Source: Topomyia yanbarensis (lineage: Eukaryota > Arthropoda > Insecta > Diptera > Culicidae). Taken from it: DNA of 64,000 bases. Position 1 is the first letter of the stretch, and each line of letters opens with the position of its first letter. Of this stretch, positions 37,645-49,688 are shown in pieces. The notes under the pieces are model-generated. The model was given only the letters and a program-made list of their open reading frames with translations. It was not told the DNA's origin and did no database searches. The DNA is taken from positions 95,862,113 through 95,926,112 of the forward strand of contig NC_080672.1 in assembly GCF_030247195.1 (NCBI RefSeq). The letters are read 5' to 3'. A program made the position numbers and the translations under genes.

Positions 37645-38650
37645 CAGTAATGTTTCGATTATATCACGGTCGGTCTGTATTTCAGCGTGATATATTTGAA
37701 GCGTGATATATTCAAAACAAAACAAAAGATTACATTCAAGCATTAATCCATGTATTTCAATAAACAAAAAGTAATAAAAAGTTAAAGTTAGTCAAAAAAA
37801 AAAAATTATAGTAGGTAATGAGCCTATTTTTGCCATGTTTCTATTTTAATACTACCCATTTGAAGCCGTTGGTTAGAGCAGCGTTCGCCATCTTTGTTCA
37901 ATGCATTGGGTCAAATGTTATGGCACCAGCGGATAACTTTTCTCCACACAGCTTCACTTTTCGTATCCCGTATCGTTTCTTAAAATTGTTGAACCACTCA
38001 AATCTATACTTCAAGGAATCTGGCACGTTAAGATGTATTCGAAGAGACTACGATTCAGTTCTCGTTGATGTTGTCCTTTCAAAAGAAAAGGTTTCACATC
38101 CATTTAAGAGAAAATGCCATATCTCAACATACCTACCATATCTTTCCTTTTTTGTTTTTCTCATCATTGTGTTAGATTTTCCTGCGGATAACTAACAATT
38201 AAGCGAATAAAAACGAAGTCGTTTTTAACCCGCTACACCAGACGGCTTCTTAAGGACACGGCAATTAAGTTACGAAGAATTTAAAACAAAAACTACTACT
38301 GAACTACTGTTTCTACTACCTAGACCTCTTAAAAGATTTCAGATTCATTCTTTAAGATAAAAGAAAAAAAAGTTCCACTTTTTGACCGACCCCATCATAT
38401 ATAAACCCTTAACGAAATAGTCCGAAGCCCAATAATAGGCTCATTACCCTACATGTAAATAAGCAAATTAATTGTAAAAATATATTAAAAGTATCAGGAC
38501 ATATTATGTGGCTTAATTAGATCACAACGTAGTGTGCCTTGTCTGTTTTTCAAAAAGCGTGATATAATCGAGACAAAATCGTGATATAATCGAGGGTGAT
38601 ATAAACGAGTATTGATATGAACGCATAGTGATATAATCGAAACATTACTG
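37645..38650. mobile_element. 1006-bp element with 23-bp perfect TIRs
   Basis: The 23-bp ends begin CAGTAATGTTTCGATTATAT and are perfect inverted repeats of each other. Subterminal repeats GTGATATAATCGA occur about four times near the right end and in related form (GCGTGATATATT) near the left. TA lies at 37643-37644; the right flank is GCAA, so the duplication is imperfect. A 125-codon frame (37818-38195) has no recognised transposase motif. It is inserted inside a 116-bp minisatellite unit. A pogo/Tc1-like affiliation is inference. Confidence 0.7.
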
Positions 38651-38800
38651 GCAACCAGTCAATATGAGTGTTTTTGGAATGATCTTAACGAGCAGATTCC
38701 AAAAATTGATTTTTGACGCCATTGTTAAATCCAAGATGGTGATTTCCGATTTCGCGAAATTCGCTATTGGTTCAATATTGGTATTTTTGGAAGTTGAAGT
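38651..38800 (+). repeat. 116-bp minisatellite unit continuing after insertion
   Basis: CAATATGAGTGTTTTTGGAA and TTTTTGACGCCATTG continue the left-arm array in the same orientation, showing that the 1006-bp element interrupted it. Confidence 0.7.
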
Positions 38801-39004
38801 TGTAGTACAAATAGTTTTAATTAAACAGTCGAATTTACTTAAATTTAAGCAATATGTTTAATTTGAATAAATTCTTTCTTCTCTCTCTTCCATTCTCACC
38901 GTACTTTCCTGGATGAGCACATAAAAATATTTTGCATTTTGCGGGTTTATGATCAGATCTTATATTTGAGGGTGATTTAGACGATTGCCCAAATTTTTCA
39001 TGCG

Positions 39005-39620
39005 AGAATTTCGGTAAACCGGAAGTCGCCATCTAGAATTTTAAAATGACGCCAACCGTTTGTCTGCTACTCGTCAAAACCATTCCGAAAATACTCATGT
39101 TGATTGAGTTGCAGAGAATCTCGCTGAGCCGGAAGTCATTTGGGATTTGAAAATGGCACCAAAAATCAATTTTCATGGAAAACCTTGCGGGGAAGGTGCA
39201 GATTTATTTATTTATAGCACCTACTCGTCAAGACCATTCCGAAAATACCCACATTGATTGGGTTACAGCAAATTTCGCTAAACCGGAATTCGCCATATTA
39301 GATTTCAAAATGGCGTCAAAGATAAATTTCTGGCACCTACTCTTCAAGACCAATCCGAAAATACCCATATTGATTGGGTTATAACGAATTTCGCTAAACC
39401 GGAAGTCGCCATTTTTTATTTTAAAATGGCGTCAAAAATCAATATCTGGCACCTACTCTTAAAGACCATTCGGAAAATATCCATATTGATTGAGTTATAG
39501 CGAATTTCGCTAAACCGGAAGTCGCCATCTTTGATTTCAAAATGGCGTCAAAAATCAATTTCTGGCACCTACTCTACAATACCATTCCGAAAATAGCCAT
39601 ATTGTTGGGGTGTGGGCCAT
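39005..39620 (-). repeat. 116-bp minisatellite, right arm (inverted)
   Basis: About five units of the same repeat on the opposite strand, recognisable by CCGGAAGTCGCCAT, AAAATGGCG and ACTCTTCAAGACC. Together with the left arm they make a large inverted repeat. Confidence 0.8.
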
Positions 39621-39782
39621 AAGGAGTCTTCCAGACCCGTCTCTTCCATCTTTCCGAAAATATTCTAAGTCATTTGCATTCAAAAGGACTTAGAAATTAA
39701 CGCGGTTTTTTGTACGCGGATTTTCCAATTAACGCGTTTTTTACGCGGTACGTATCCCCCGCGTAAAAAAAATCTGGGTGTA

Positions 39783-41350
39783 CTTGAAATACCAAGTTGT
39801 TAGTATATCTGTTGCAGTTTTAATTGTTTTTTACTAACATCCTTTAGATTATTTTTAGAATTCTTGAAGACTAACATTTTCTTCTAATGTATCAAAACAT
39901 TTGCTTCTATTATTAACAAGCTTTAAGTACTAATAATTTCAAAAATTGATTTTTTGAAATCATTTTTGTGAAATTAAAAAAAAAAAACTATTGTTATCGA
40001 CATTTTGTGCTCATTTCTACGAATCATAACTTTAAATATTGTTGCAAAAGAATTAACTGTCGTTTACCCCGATCAGAAATATAAGTATTCCAAGCACCCA
40101 TTTTTAGTGAAAAAATACCCATAACTTTTCAACTATAATAGTTAGATATGTGATGCGTTAAAAAAATTCACTTTAAAACAATCATTAGTTATGGAATTTG
40201 TGTTTCGACTTCGTCTCATTAGAATCCGACACTAACTTACTGACAGAACTTAGCTAGCACTGGATAGATGTTAGCTCCAAAAACGAAAACACTATTTGTG
40301 TTTCTGAGTGATGTCCCGCAGGAAAACGAGTTTTAATAAGCCTGATGAAAATTAATGAAATCAAAACTTGGTTCGGCTTTGCAAACCAATGCAATATGTA
40401 CTATGTTATATTTTTCTTTAGTGGCGAAAAATTTAGCTAAATTTTTTTTTCCTCCAAGGAGAAAATTATTTAAGGGGTGGGGGAGGGGTGGTGGGTTAAG
40501 GGTTTCAGCGTGAAAAAAACACTTGTTTTGAGATTTTTTTGGAAATCTGGGTGAAGCGAATTGATCAAAAATGTTGTACATTATAATGTATCATTTCAAT
40601 AACGTTCTGCATTTTTTATGCAAAAATATCGACGAAGCTTTTTGTAGAACGTCTCTGAAAAAAAGATTAGCGGTGTTAACTGCATTTCAAAAACTACTTA
40701 AGGGATTTTTTCAAGCTTTGCATACACATTCTATGTAAAAAATGCCTAACCTAATCAGAATTTGTGTGGTACTGATTTATCTTAAGGGTAAGCGATTTAA
40801 CCCAAACAAAATGAAATTATTTTTCGATGAACCACATGGATAAACATTTATGTTTCATGTTCAATATGAAGTAATCGTCCTTAATATTTTTGAGCCACCC
40901 TAATCAGTAATAAAGGTTTTTTTCTGATAATTTTTGATATCCAAAACGATTCACTGCACGGAAATAATTATATCAAATTTCTATCAACAATTTGAACAAA
41001 ATAAATATTTTTGAGCCAGTCTAATGAAAAGTAGACGTTGGTTGGCTAAGCTATATTATTATGCAACATGAGGCCACACTATGTCGCCCTTCACAGAACT
41101 TCTATCCGTTACCTCCCCACAGGGGCCAACCGGGGTACAGGCCACCTTATGCCATTTTTGCTCAATCTCGGGAATGGATCGGATTCAATTCTCAACCGCT
41201 GTCAGTTTACTCACTTCGACAGGTTGACGGATTGTCTCAGTTTCGTTTCGTGCGGCAGTGACATTAGTGAGACCTGTTGTCGTGTGCAGACAGGGAAGGG
41301 AAACAAACGCCGCGCGTGAATCTGCTGGTGTTTCCGTCATGCAGAGTGAA
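39783..41350. other. AT-rich sequence with a dispersed-repeat copy
   Basis: 40196-40470 is a diverged copy of the insertion at 2457-2890 (TTTCGACTTCGTCTC, CCGACACTAAC, GTGATGTCCCG). 41050-41340 is GC-richer and unrecognised. Confidence 0.45.
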
Positions 41351-41354
41351 TCTT

Positions 41355-43600
41355 ACGGAGGAATTTCACGAAGATCCGTCCGAAAATCTTTAAAATCGTG
41401 ACCGACCATCTTAGATTCCAATGAAACTTTACACGTTTCACCGTCATGCAAGACTAAATATTTTCCACAGATAATAAGATTATTTTGACTCAAGAGCAAC
41501 TTTTCAAAAGGACGTAAACGTTTCTACGTGTATGAATTTCAAATTTTTTTTGTTCGATTACTGTATTTTATACAGCAAAACTATCTGAGAACGATTTACA
41601 GCGAATGAATACTTCTGTCTGAAAAAAATATACACTGAAAAAAATGTGTCATTTTTCAAAAAAATAAAAATTTATGATAAAAATTTAAATTGCGAAAAAA
41701 CCCATTTTTTTAAATTTTATATTTTGTTACCGAAAACCTAAAGAGAAAAGAAACATTTTGAATGTGATTGCATGATGGAGAAAAAATCGGTAAAAAAGTT
41801 TTCCTAACAATAACTTCGTACATGTTTTTAAATTTCATACTAATAGACATACAAAATTGTAATTCTATTACAGAATATAATTCTAAGCACCATTTAAAAT
41901 CAAAATGCATTTAACAAAAATCTTACAAAATGCGATAGTTTTCGAGATATTTAAAATTTTGCTCCTTCAAAAACAATTAATTCGTGTAATTATGCTCTTT
42001 TTAAAAGTTATTCGCGTTAACCCATCAAAAAATGTCAAAAATTTAATATTTATCGTTTTAAAGACGTAAAAGCAACTTTTTTAGTGTATTTGGATCCTGG
42101 AGAAGCTTTCAATAAAAAAGTTTTCCTAAAAACAACTTTTGACATTTTTTTATAATTCTTACTATTTGCAGTCAAAAATACAATTTTCTTTTTGAATATG
42201 ATTCTAAACGCCATTTTAAATCGAAATGCTCTTAACAAAAAATTTCTAAAATGTAGTAGTTCTCGAGATATTTTAACTTTTGTTTTAACAACACAATTAT
42301 TTTGTTTTTTTACGACCTTTTCATAAGTTAGTCGACTTTCTCCATCAACAATAGGTTTTTCAAAAGGCCCGTAAACTTTCCTGCAACTTTCTCTTTGACA
42401 TCAAGGCGATATTGTGAAACATTTTAAAGTTACATGAAAACAACCAACATATGATTCAGCTATATAGTTTAATCAACAGACCCTATGGTTGAAATATATT
42501 TTGGTTGCTTTCATGTAACTTTCAAATGGTTTACAATATCGCCTTGATGTCAAAGAGAAAGTTGCACGAAAGTTTACGGGCCTTTTGAAAAACATATTAT
42601 TGTTGATGGAGAAACGCGACTAACTTATGAAAAGGTCGTAATAAAACAAAATAATTGCGTTGTTAAAACAATAGTTAAAATATCTCGAGAACTACTACAT
42701 TTTTGAAATTTTGTTAAGAGCATTTCGATTTAAAATGGCGTTTAGAATCATATTCAAAAAGAAAATTGTATTTTTGGCTGCAAATAGTGAAAATTATAAA
42801 AAAAATTCAAAAGTTGTTGTTAGGAAAACTTTTTTATTGAAAGCTTCTCCATGATCCAAATACACTAAAAAGGTTGCTTTTACGTCTTTAAAACGATAAA
42901 CATTAAATTTTTGACATTTTTTGATGGGGTAACGCGAATAACTTTTAAAAAGAGCATAATTACACGAATTAATTGTTTTTGAAGTAGCAAAATTTCAAAT
43001 ATCTCGAAAACTATCGCATTTTGGAAGATTTTTGTTAAATGTATTTTGATTTTAAATGGTGCTTAGAATTATATTCTGCAATAAAATTACAGTTTTGTAT
43101 GTCAATTAGTATGCAATTTAAAAACATGTACGAAGTTATTTTTAGAAAAACTTTTTTACCGATTGTTTCTCCATCATGCAATCACAATCAAAATGTTTCT
43201 TTTCTCTTTAGATTTTTGGTAACAAAATATAAAAAATTAAAAAAAATGGGTTTTTTCGTAATTTAAATTTTTATCATAAATTTTTGTTTTTTTGAAAAAT
43301 GACACAACATTTTTTTCAGTGTATATTTCTTTCGGACAGAAGTATTCATTCCCTGTAACTTGTTCTCAGATAGTTTTTCTGTATAAAATACAGTAATCGA
43401 ACAAAAAAATTTTTGAAATTCATACACGTAGAAACGTTTAGGCCCTTTTGAAAAATTACTCTTGTATCAAAATATTCCAATTGCCAGAGAATATCATGGA
43501 GATTCATACAGCGAACACACCTGCAAAGTTTCGTTCGAATCGACGATGGTCATATTTTGCGGTCGGCCGGTTTCTCATGGAATCCCTCGGTACAATTAAT
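41355..43600. repeat. Large palindrome (repeat family copy A)
   Basis: The two halves are inverted copies of each other. Outer marks are CTCAAGAGCAACTTTTCAAAAG (about 41489) against CTTTTGAAAAATTACTCTTG (about 43444). Inner marks are TGAAAGTTACATG-like words on both sides of a centre near 42465. The arms are almost 1 kb each. Words such as GTTTTCCTAACAATAACTTC (left) appear inverted in the right arm. There is no coding content beyond AT-rich chance frames. The DNA could extrude a hairpin, or give a long double-stranded RNA if transcribed. Confidence 0.75.
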
Positions 43601-44081
43601 GGTTATTTTGGGCAGCTCAAAATTATTTCCTGGTTTTCTTGTGTAGGTTAGGTTTGATTGATATGTCTCTTCTTTTGCCAGTTTTCCTTCCGTTCAAATA
43701 TATGGTCGTGGCCGACAATGACGATTCTCATGTTATTTGGTGTCATCTGAGAAATTCCACGAAGATTTGCGGACTATTTTCGATTCCAAAGAAACTTTAC
43801 ACGTTTCACCAGCCTGGGAGACTTTACATTTTCTACAGTCCATGAGATCATTTGGACTCAAGAACCAGTTTTTAAAGGTTTGTCAATTATCGTATTTTAC
43901 ACAGCAAAATAAATAATAACTTCCTCGCAAAAAATACATTGAAAAAAAAAAACTGCGACAATTTTACAAAAATTTATGTTAAAAAATGAAATCACAAGAA
44001 TAATCTTTTTTAAACATTTTATTTTTTTTTTCAATTCAAAAACCTAAAGAGAAAGGTAACATTTCAAATGTAATTGCATAA

Positions 44082-45466
44082 TAGAGCATTGCAAAAATTT
44101 TTTTTTTTGAATTTTCGAAGGCTCCCCCCTCTCATATTGTGACAAACGTCAAAGTAAGCTCAGATGCCAAATTTCATATCATTTGGACAATTCTAGACCC
44201 CCGCCCACTTCGCTTGAAATTTTTGAAATTGGTGCTATGGGAAAATGTGGAGGAAAAATATATTAAATGCTATAACTTTTGAAGTAACAATCAGAAAATT
44301 ACAATTTATACCTCTTTTAAAAGGAAATAACCTTAGTATTGGAATGGAGATGTTCCTGTTTCTATAAAAATACGGGAAAGTGGGGTACTGGGTCATCTTG
44401 ACCCCAAAATCCCCTATTTTTCGAATTGTTCTGCTCCGTTGTGCAAACCATACATATTTTGCAGTTTTTATTAATGTGAAAAATCTCAGAAATCGAACGA
44501 AATCTTTTTGACGTTTGCCCAAATACGAGAAGTTGGGGTTATTGAGCTTTTGGTCAATCATATTAAATTATATCATTTTCTCGTGCATATATCTCTATTA
44601 TTCTTAATTCAATTTTCATAAATTTTACCTTGTTAAACGTGGAAAATATAGTCTCGATTTCACATTTTTATCATAAAATCGCTCATATTAACTCCATTTA
44701 ACAACAAAATTCTTATTTAATTTACTATTTATAGTGAAAAATGTGCTTAGGAATCACATGAGAAAAGTTTCATACCTGGAAAAATAGGTGAAGTTGAGGT
44801 ATTAGGACATTTAATGAAAAAAAATGGTTTATAGAGTAAATGTAAAAAAATTTGATGTTTTTGATTTTTAACGCAAACGAATCAATTTTTGTTGTATTTC
44901 TAAGAATTTTCCGCGTTCAACAAGGTATAATTTATTAAAATTGAATGAAGAACAATAGAGATATATGCACGAGAAAATGATAAAATTTAATATAAATGAC
45001 AAAAGGCCCTATAACCCCAACTTCTCGTATTCGAACAAAGGTGTAAAAGGTTCCGTTAGATTTCTGAGATTTTTTCACATTAGAAAAACTGCAAAATATT
45101 TATGCATTGCACCACGGAGCAGAAAAATTTAAAAAAAGGGGATTTTGGGGCCAAAATGACCCAATACCCATTTTTCCGTATTTTTCTAGGAACAGGAATG
45201 TCTTCATTCCAATACTAACGTTATTTCCTTTAAAAAGAAGTATAAATTGTAATTTTCTGATTGCTACTTCAAAAGTTATAGCATTTAATATATTTTTCCT
45301 TCACATTTTCCCATAGCACCAATTTCAAAAATTTCAAGCGAAGTGGGCGGGGGTCTAAAATTGTCTAAATGAAGCGAAATTTGGCATCTGAGCTTACTTT
45401 GACATTTGTCGTAATATGAGAGGGGGGAGCCTTTGAGAATTCAAAAAAAAAAATTGCGATGCCCTA
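44082..45466. mobile_element. hAT-type foldback element, 8-bp TSD
   Basis: The 8-mer TTGCATAA flanks the element (44074-44081 and 45467-45474). Ends TAGAGCATTGCAA and (inverted) TAGGGCATCGCAA are hAT-like. The arms are about 650-690 bp each and mirror one another almost fully (for example GGCTCCCCCCTCTCATATT against AATATGAGAGGGGGGAGCC; centre about 44780-44850). There is no coding frame beyond chance. Removal restores the order of the surrounding copy B sequence. Confidence 0.75.
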
Positions 45467-46444
45467 TTGCATAATCTGTAAACAAGTTTTTTTGAAGTAG
45501 AATACTTCTAACGTTTCAATGTGGGGGCCCGTCTCAAAATATCGACTGTGGCAGTCGCGTCAGATTTTGAACGTTAATAACTTCAATCATACTTAATAGA
45601 ATGATTTGAGGTTTAAGGCAATTTTATTGAAAATATGTTCCGCAATGTAGTATTAAAATTTGGAGTATGTATAACATGCATTAATACCGAAAATACAGTG
45701 TTTTAAAAAATCTTTCAAAAGCTGCCGAAAATGATGAAAATTTTCAGCTCATCTCGGCCAGAGCCGTCAATATGGTGCACCAACCGAACGCTTAAATGAT
45801 GAAAAGTTTTAAGTATAGGTCCGCTACAGATTTGTTTCTATCAACATTCGTATTTGGTTGCTTGGCGCGAACGGATGGCTGTGCAATACCAAGAAATATT
45901 TGTGAGCTGCACACGACTGGTGGATGAATCAGTTTGTGTTGAAACGTGCTACTAGCAGAAGCCATCATTTTATTTTCTGATGGATGTAAGATAGCATACA
46001 CACACGAAAAAAAACCGATTTCAAATCATCTGACTGAAGCTCGTTCCTGATTGGTTACCGCTAATTTCATGAACCAAACCGCAAATCAGGTCAGACAGAA
46101 TTTCAGTCGGTTTCAGCAAGTCCACTTGTCAGATAATTGACGTTGGAAAACAAATCGGCCACTTCAGTTGCCAAACACTTAGAAACGATCGAAGCGTTTT
46201 TCCGTCAATGTCACTTTTCTGATTCAAATTTTTGTAGGTATTTTCTTGCTTCCTTCCAATTGGTCAGTTTATTTGGTTTATCGTACATTTTTCGGATATT
46301 ATTATAGAAAATAACTAACCCGATAAAAGGGAAGCTATTTTCCAAAGCACGAAATGGAAATTTTATTTGTAATTCTTCTGAGAACGATTTTGTGGTCCTA
46401 ATAAGGACCATTTGTTGTGATTATATCGCCGTTTCCTTACAAAA

Positions 46445-46866
46445 AGATGGGAAAATAATGTCAACGACATTACCGAAATGAAGTAGCATACATTTTAAGC
46501 TATTAATACGAATGCTGCAATTTTTACTAGTTTCAGAAAAGTTTTATTAAAATAAGTTATTTCGGTGTTTCTAATGGAAATAGCGAAATAACGGTACAAG
46601 TATATCCGATTCTCTGCTGTTGCCAAATGAATTGTTTCACTCTCATTAAGTGCTATTTTCACGGTTACCATATGAGGATAAATATGTTCGAATATGTTAG
46701 GTTTCGATGTACGTGTACCACATTTCGGTATTTCCATTAGAAATAACGAAATAGCTGGTTTTAATACAATCTATCAGAAGATAGTCAAAATTGTAGCATT
46801 CGTATTAACAAACTAAAGTGTATTCTACTTCACTCCGGTTACGTCTCTGACATTACCCACCCATCT
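46445..46866. mobile_element. Long-TIR MITE, copy 2
   Basis: It shares its termini and interior with 461-890: TTAATACGAATGCTGCAATT near the left, then TTCTACTTCACTCCGGTTAC and CTCTGACATTACCCACCCAT at the right. About 420 bp, non-coding. Confidence 0.65.
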
Positions 46867-47502
46867 TTTTAATTCTAACTTTAAACATGTTTTTAAATTT
46901 TATGCAAATTGGCAGACAAAACTTTGATTTCAATATAGAATGCGATTCTGAATGTCATATCAAATCAAAATGCGTTTCCACAAATCCTTCCAAAATGCGA
47001 TGATTTACGAGATATTTGGAATTTTATTTCATCAAAATAAATTATTTCGCGAAATTATGCCCTTTTTATAAGTAATTCGCGTTCCTCCATCACGAACTAT
47101 CAACAAACAAATGTTTATCGTTTTGATCATGAACACATAAAATTTCCTGTAGTATCGAACAATATTTTTTGAAAAATTCTGCAAGCAAAATTTTCTACGC
47201 CGTTTTTAAAAAATTGCATCTGTTTCAAAATGTGCTAATTGTCAGCGGAAATCATGGAGATTCATAAACCGAACACAACCGCAAAGTTTTGGTCGAATCG
47301 GCGATGGTCATATTTTATTGTCGGCCACATTATCATGGAATCTCTCATCTGATCTGCTACGATTCTATCTTATCTTCTCGCCCAAAGTATAAGCAAACAA
47401 AACGCTGCGCTATGCACAACAGTGAAGCAAGCACCCGCTTTGTTCGTTATTCAGTGCACAAACAGTATTGCAAATACAAATTATTGCAACTGGTAGTTTT
47501 TA

Positions 47503-47640
47503 CTTCGATTAAGGAAGATTCCACCTTATTCGCTTTTTCTTTCGGATTAGAAAAAACCTCTAACCGGGGTGTGGAATCGAACTCAAGTTACCTGCGTACA
47601 AGACAATCGATTTTCCAACTACACTGTGCACTCCCCTAAT
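47503..47640 (-). mobile_element. tRNA-derived SINE (Feilai-like)
   Basis: On the minus strand the element has a start like AGGGGAGTGCAC, an A-box region (47611-47623), GTCTTGTACGCAG, a B box GAGTTCGATTCC (47573-47584) and an end TAATCGAAGTAAAAA, matching the order in the SINE at 13036. No clean target duplication was seen. Chance open frames cross it. Confidence 0.65.
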
Positions 47641-47883
47641 ACTACTAGTATTGTTTCGTTACCCCCGGCTACACCGTGAAATGAGTCAGCCAGAGAGAAG
47701 AAAAGTGCCAGTACTATGGGATAACACAATTTCGATTGACTTTGAAAACTCGTGTTAGACTCACAGTTCAAGAGGTGGACCAAAAAAAAACCGCGTAAAA
47801 TGGAGTTTAATCTCACGGAAGTAACCTACCTTCAGCTACACCACGTTAGAAACTATGGTTTGATTATGTTCTAGAAATGTAGC

Positions 47884-49251
47884 CTAGGAAAAGAACTTCG
47901 TTCCGAAGAACAACGTGCAATACGACGTCGAATACAATAATATCAGAACCAAAATCCCAATGTATATCAACAATGATATGGTGAATGTTCGTATACAAGA
48001 CCTAGCACTGCGCACTAAAACGGATAACATAAAATGAATTATGTCGCAATGAATATTCCTAAGGGAGAGGTATGGAATGGAACGAACAGCAAATGTTCCA
48101 GTATTGTGCTCCAGCCGTCCACTGGTTACCCCAGCTGCTGCAGGATTTTGGTACGCCGTACAAACTCCTCGACGATTCCATGCAACGAAGCTGTAGTCTC
48201 TTGTTTTGTCCATTGGATTTCCAGCAACGCCGGTAGATGTCGTTTTCTTCAGGAGATACTCGTTTGTATACCTTCCGACCAATGCCTGCCAAGCTAATGA
48301 ATGTGGCAAAGGTGGCACTGATCGCGAACGACTCGATTATCTGAGTGGCTGAGGCCCGTTACCGCTAACTTGAGGTAGCGGAACTTCTGGAGCTCCGGGA
48401 CATCGTGATTCAAATGGATCAACGCTAGGAAAGTGTCTACTCTGGGAAATCTGCGTTGAATTCAGGCAAAGTGACCGCGGGAGTTTGAGACTAATCTTTT
48501 TTTTAAAGAATTGCCCTTCAAAGGCAGAGCGAGTTCAGGGTAATACATTAGTTCGTTTTTACTATGAGTTCAAAGACTGCGTGGATGTACACAAGGTCCT
48601 CCGAATCACGTCCAGAGTTTCGGTCCGAAGTACCACCCCGAGCCTGTCCCTTTCCTTCTGTTATGCCGCTAGAGATATTCCCGCTCTTCTGAGTGAAGAA
48701 AGAAGCACCGTATGTCACAACACGGAAGACGCTTACACCGGCGATGTAGAGGAATACGGATGCAGCGCTTAGATATTCTGGGAGTAACAAGGAGCAGTAT
48801 CCTAGGATGGAAATGAATACCACTTGAAGAAGTACGTACCTTTTCCAAGGCTTAATGCGTCTAGTTAATTTTTATCAGCCAAAAGGAATCAATACTCTTT
48901 CCACCGACGATCAGATGCTATAGCCGCGCAGATGAGGCGATGTAGCTGACGGTTCATGTGCACCGCCAGTACGGAAAGAAATGCGGCAACAAATGTTAAT
49001 GGAGATGCAGAACTGTTGCCTTGGAATTACACTTTGCTCATTGGCACTGTGATGTGAAGAAGAGCTGACTTACTCGGCTTTAATGCATAAAGGCCTTGCT
49101 GGTTGAACCAAGAACACTGCCTTGGTAGTCCGATGCAGATGACCAAGCGGATAAACGGAACATTCAACAACCCACTAGAATATGCAAATGTAAACAGGGT
49201 TATAAGATTGCTTTTATGCACACGAAGTTTCATATAAGCTAACAATCGCAT
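47884..49251 (-). pseudogene. Decayed multi-pass membrane-protein gene (unidentified)
   Basis: On the minus strand several protein-like segments follow each other in changing frames. In order: 49251-49027; SPLTFVAAFLSVLAVHMNRQ (about 49000); a candidate 62-nt intron (48839-48778, AAAAG|GTACGT ... TTACTCCCAG|); LSAASVFLYIAGVSVFRVVT (about 48770-48710); a region near 48400 with VPELQKFRYLKLAVTGLS; FAISATFATFISLAGIGRKV (about 48330); and more hydrophobic sequence to 47884. Stops and frame changes separate the pieces, and GC is above the neighbours. Alternating hydrophobic and charged stretches suggest a multi-pass membrane protein. An insect chemoreceptor is one guess; the family is not established. 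Confidence 0.35.
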
Positions 49252-49688
49252 TCATGAACACGAAGTTTCATATTAGCTAGCACGCGCGACATACAAATGC
49301 CCACCCATTCAAACACAGTACCATACAAACGCTCGAGTCCTTCGCGATCATCCACGCATACCTATGTCGGCGATCTCGCAAACGTGAAAAGGCCCTGGTG
49401 ATTAAGTGGACTTTTTAGCATTAATAAATTTATAAACGCGGTCTCAAGTGCGATCATATAAACGCTCGTTTCCACGCGATCAAGAAATCTCCACGTTCCC
49501 ATATTTAAAAGCGTACACTCAACATCACAATCAGAATCACGGCCCGTTGCAATTGACCTTATGCAGTGCTTTAGTGGGTTAATTTTCTCGTCTCGTCTGC
49601 AATTGTAAGGAGTGATTCAGGGACAGGAGCCCTTGCGAGAGTCAAGCTTCACAGCTTGAGTTGTGCTACCCGAATAAAAAATCAAATG
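49252..49688. repeat. Dispersed repeat segment
   Basis: 49437-49615 corresponds to 8170-8345 in direct orientation. CACGAAGTTTCATAT.AGCTA occurs twice (about 49218 and 49259). The family was not identified. Confidence 0.45.

Larger units (their letters stand above)
36825..39780. mobile_element. TA-flanked foldback element with minisatellite arms
   Basis: Ends CACCCAGGTTTTTTT and (inverted) CACCCAGATTTTTTT are each flanked by TA (36823-36824 and 39781-39782). Next to the left end are about three ~31-bp units ACGCGGATTTTCCAATTAA; one copy lies near the right end. Inside come 116-bp repeats in opposite orientation in the two arms. It is 2956 bp including a nested 1006-bp element. The structure suggests a non-autonomous Tc1/mariner-type foldback element. 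Confidence 0.7.
43750..47350. repeat. Repeat family copy B, non-palindromic, interrupted
   Basis: Segments of copy A recur here in order and in the same orientation. 43753-43885 matches 41355-41510 (GAAACTTTACACGTTTCACC). 44037-44081 matches 41738-41770 (AACCTAAAGAGAAA). 46870-47100 matches 41815-42010. 47225-47350 matches 43465-43590 (AATCATGGAGATTCATA). The copy lacks the inverted second arm. It is broken by a hAT-type foldback element (44082-45466) and by 45505-46868, which ends with a MITE. Confidence 0.6.

Noticed and set aside
41633..43321. CACTG...CAGTG with flanking TA as element borders
   Set aside because: The inverted arms continue past these points on both sides, and the same words occur inside copy B, so they are internal sequence.
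49027..49251. CSWFNQQG resembling the conserved FWALFDQQG-type block of peptide transporters
   Set aside because: The neighbouring blocks are not in the order of that family; a short chance match is likely.
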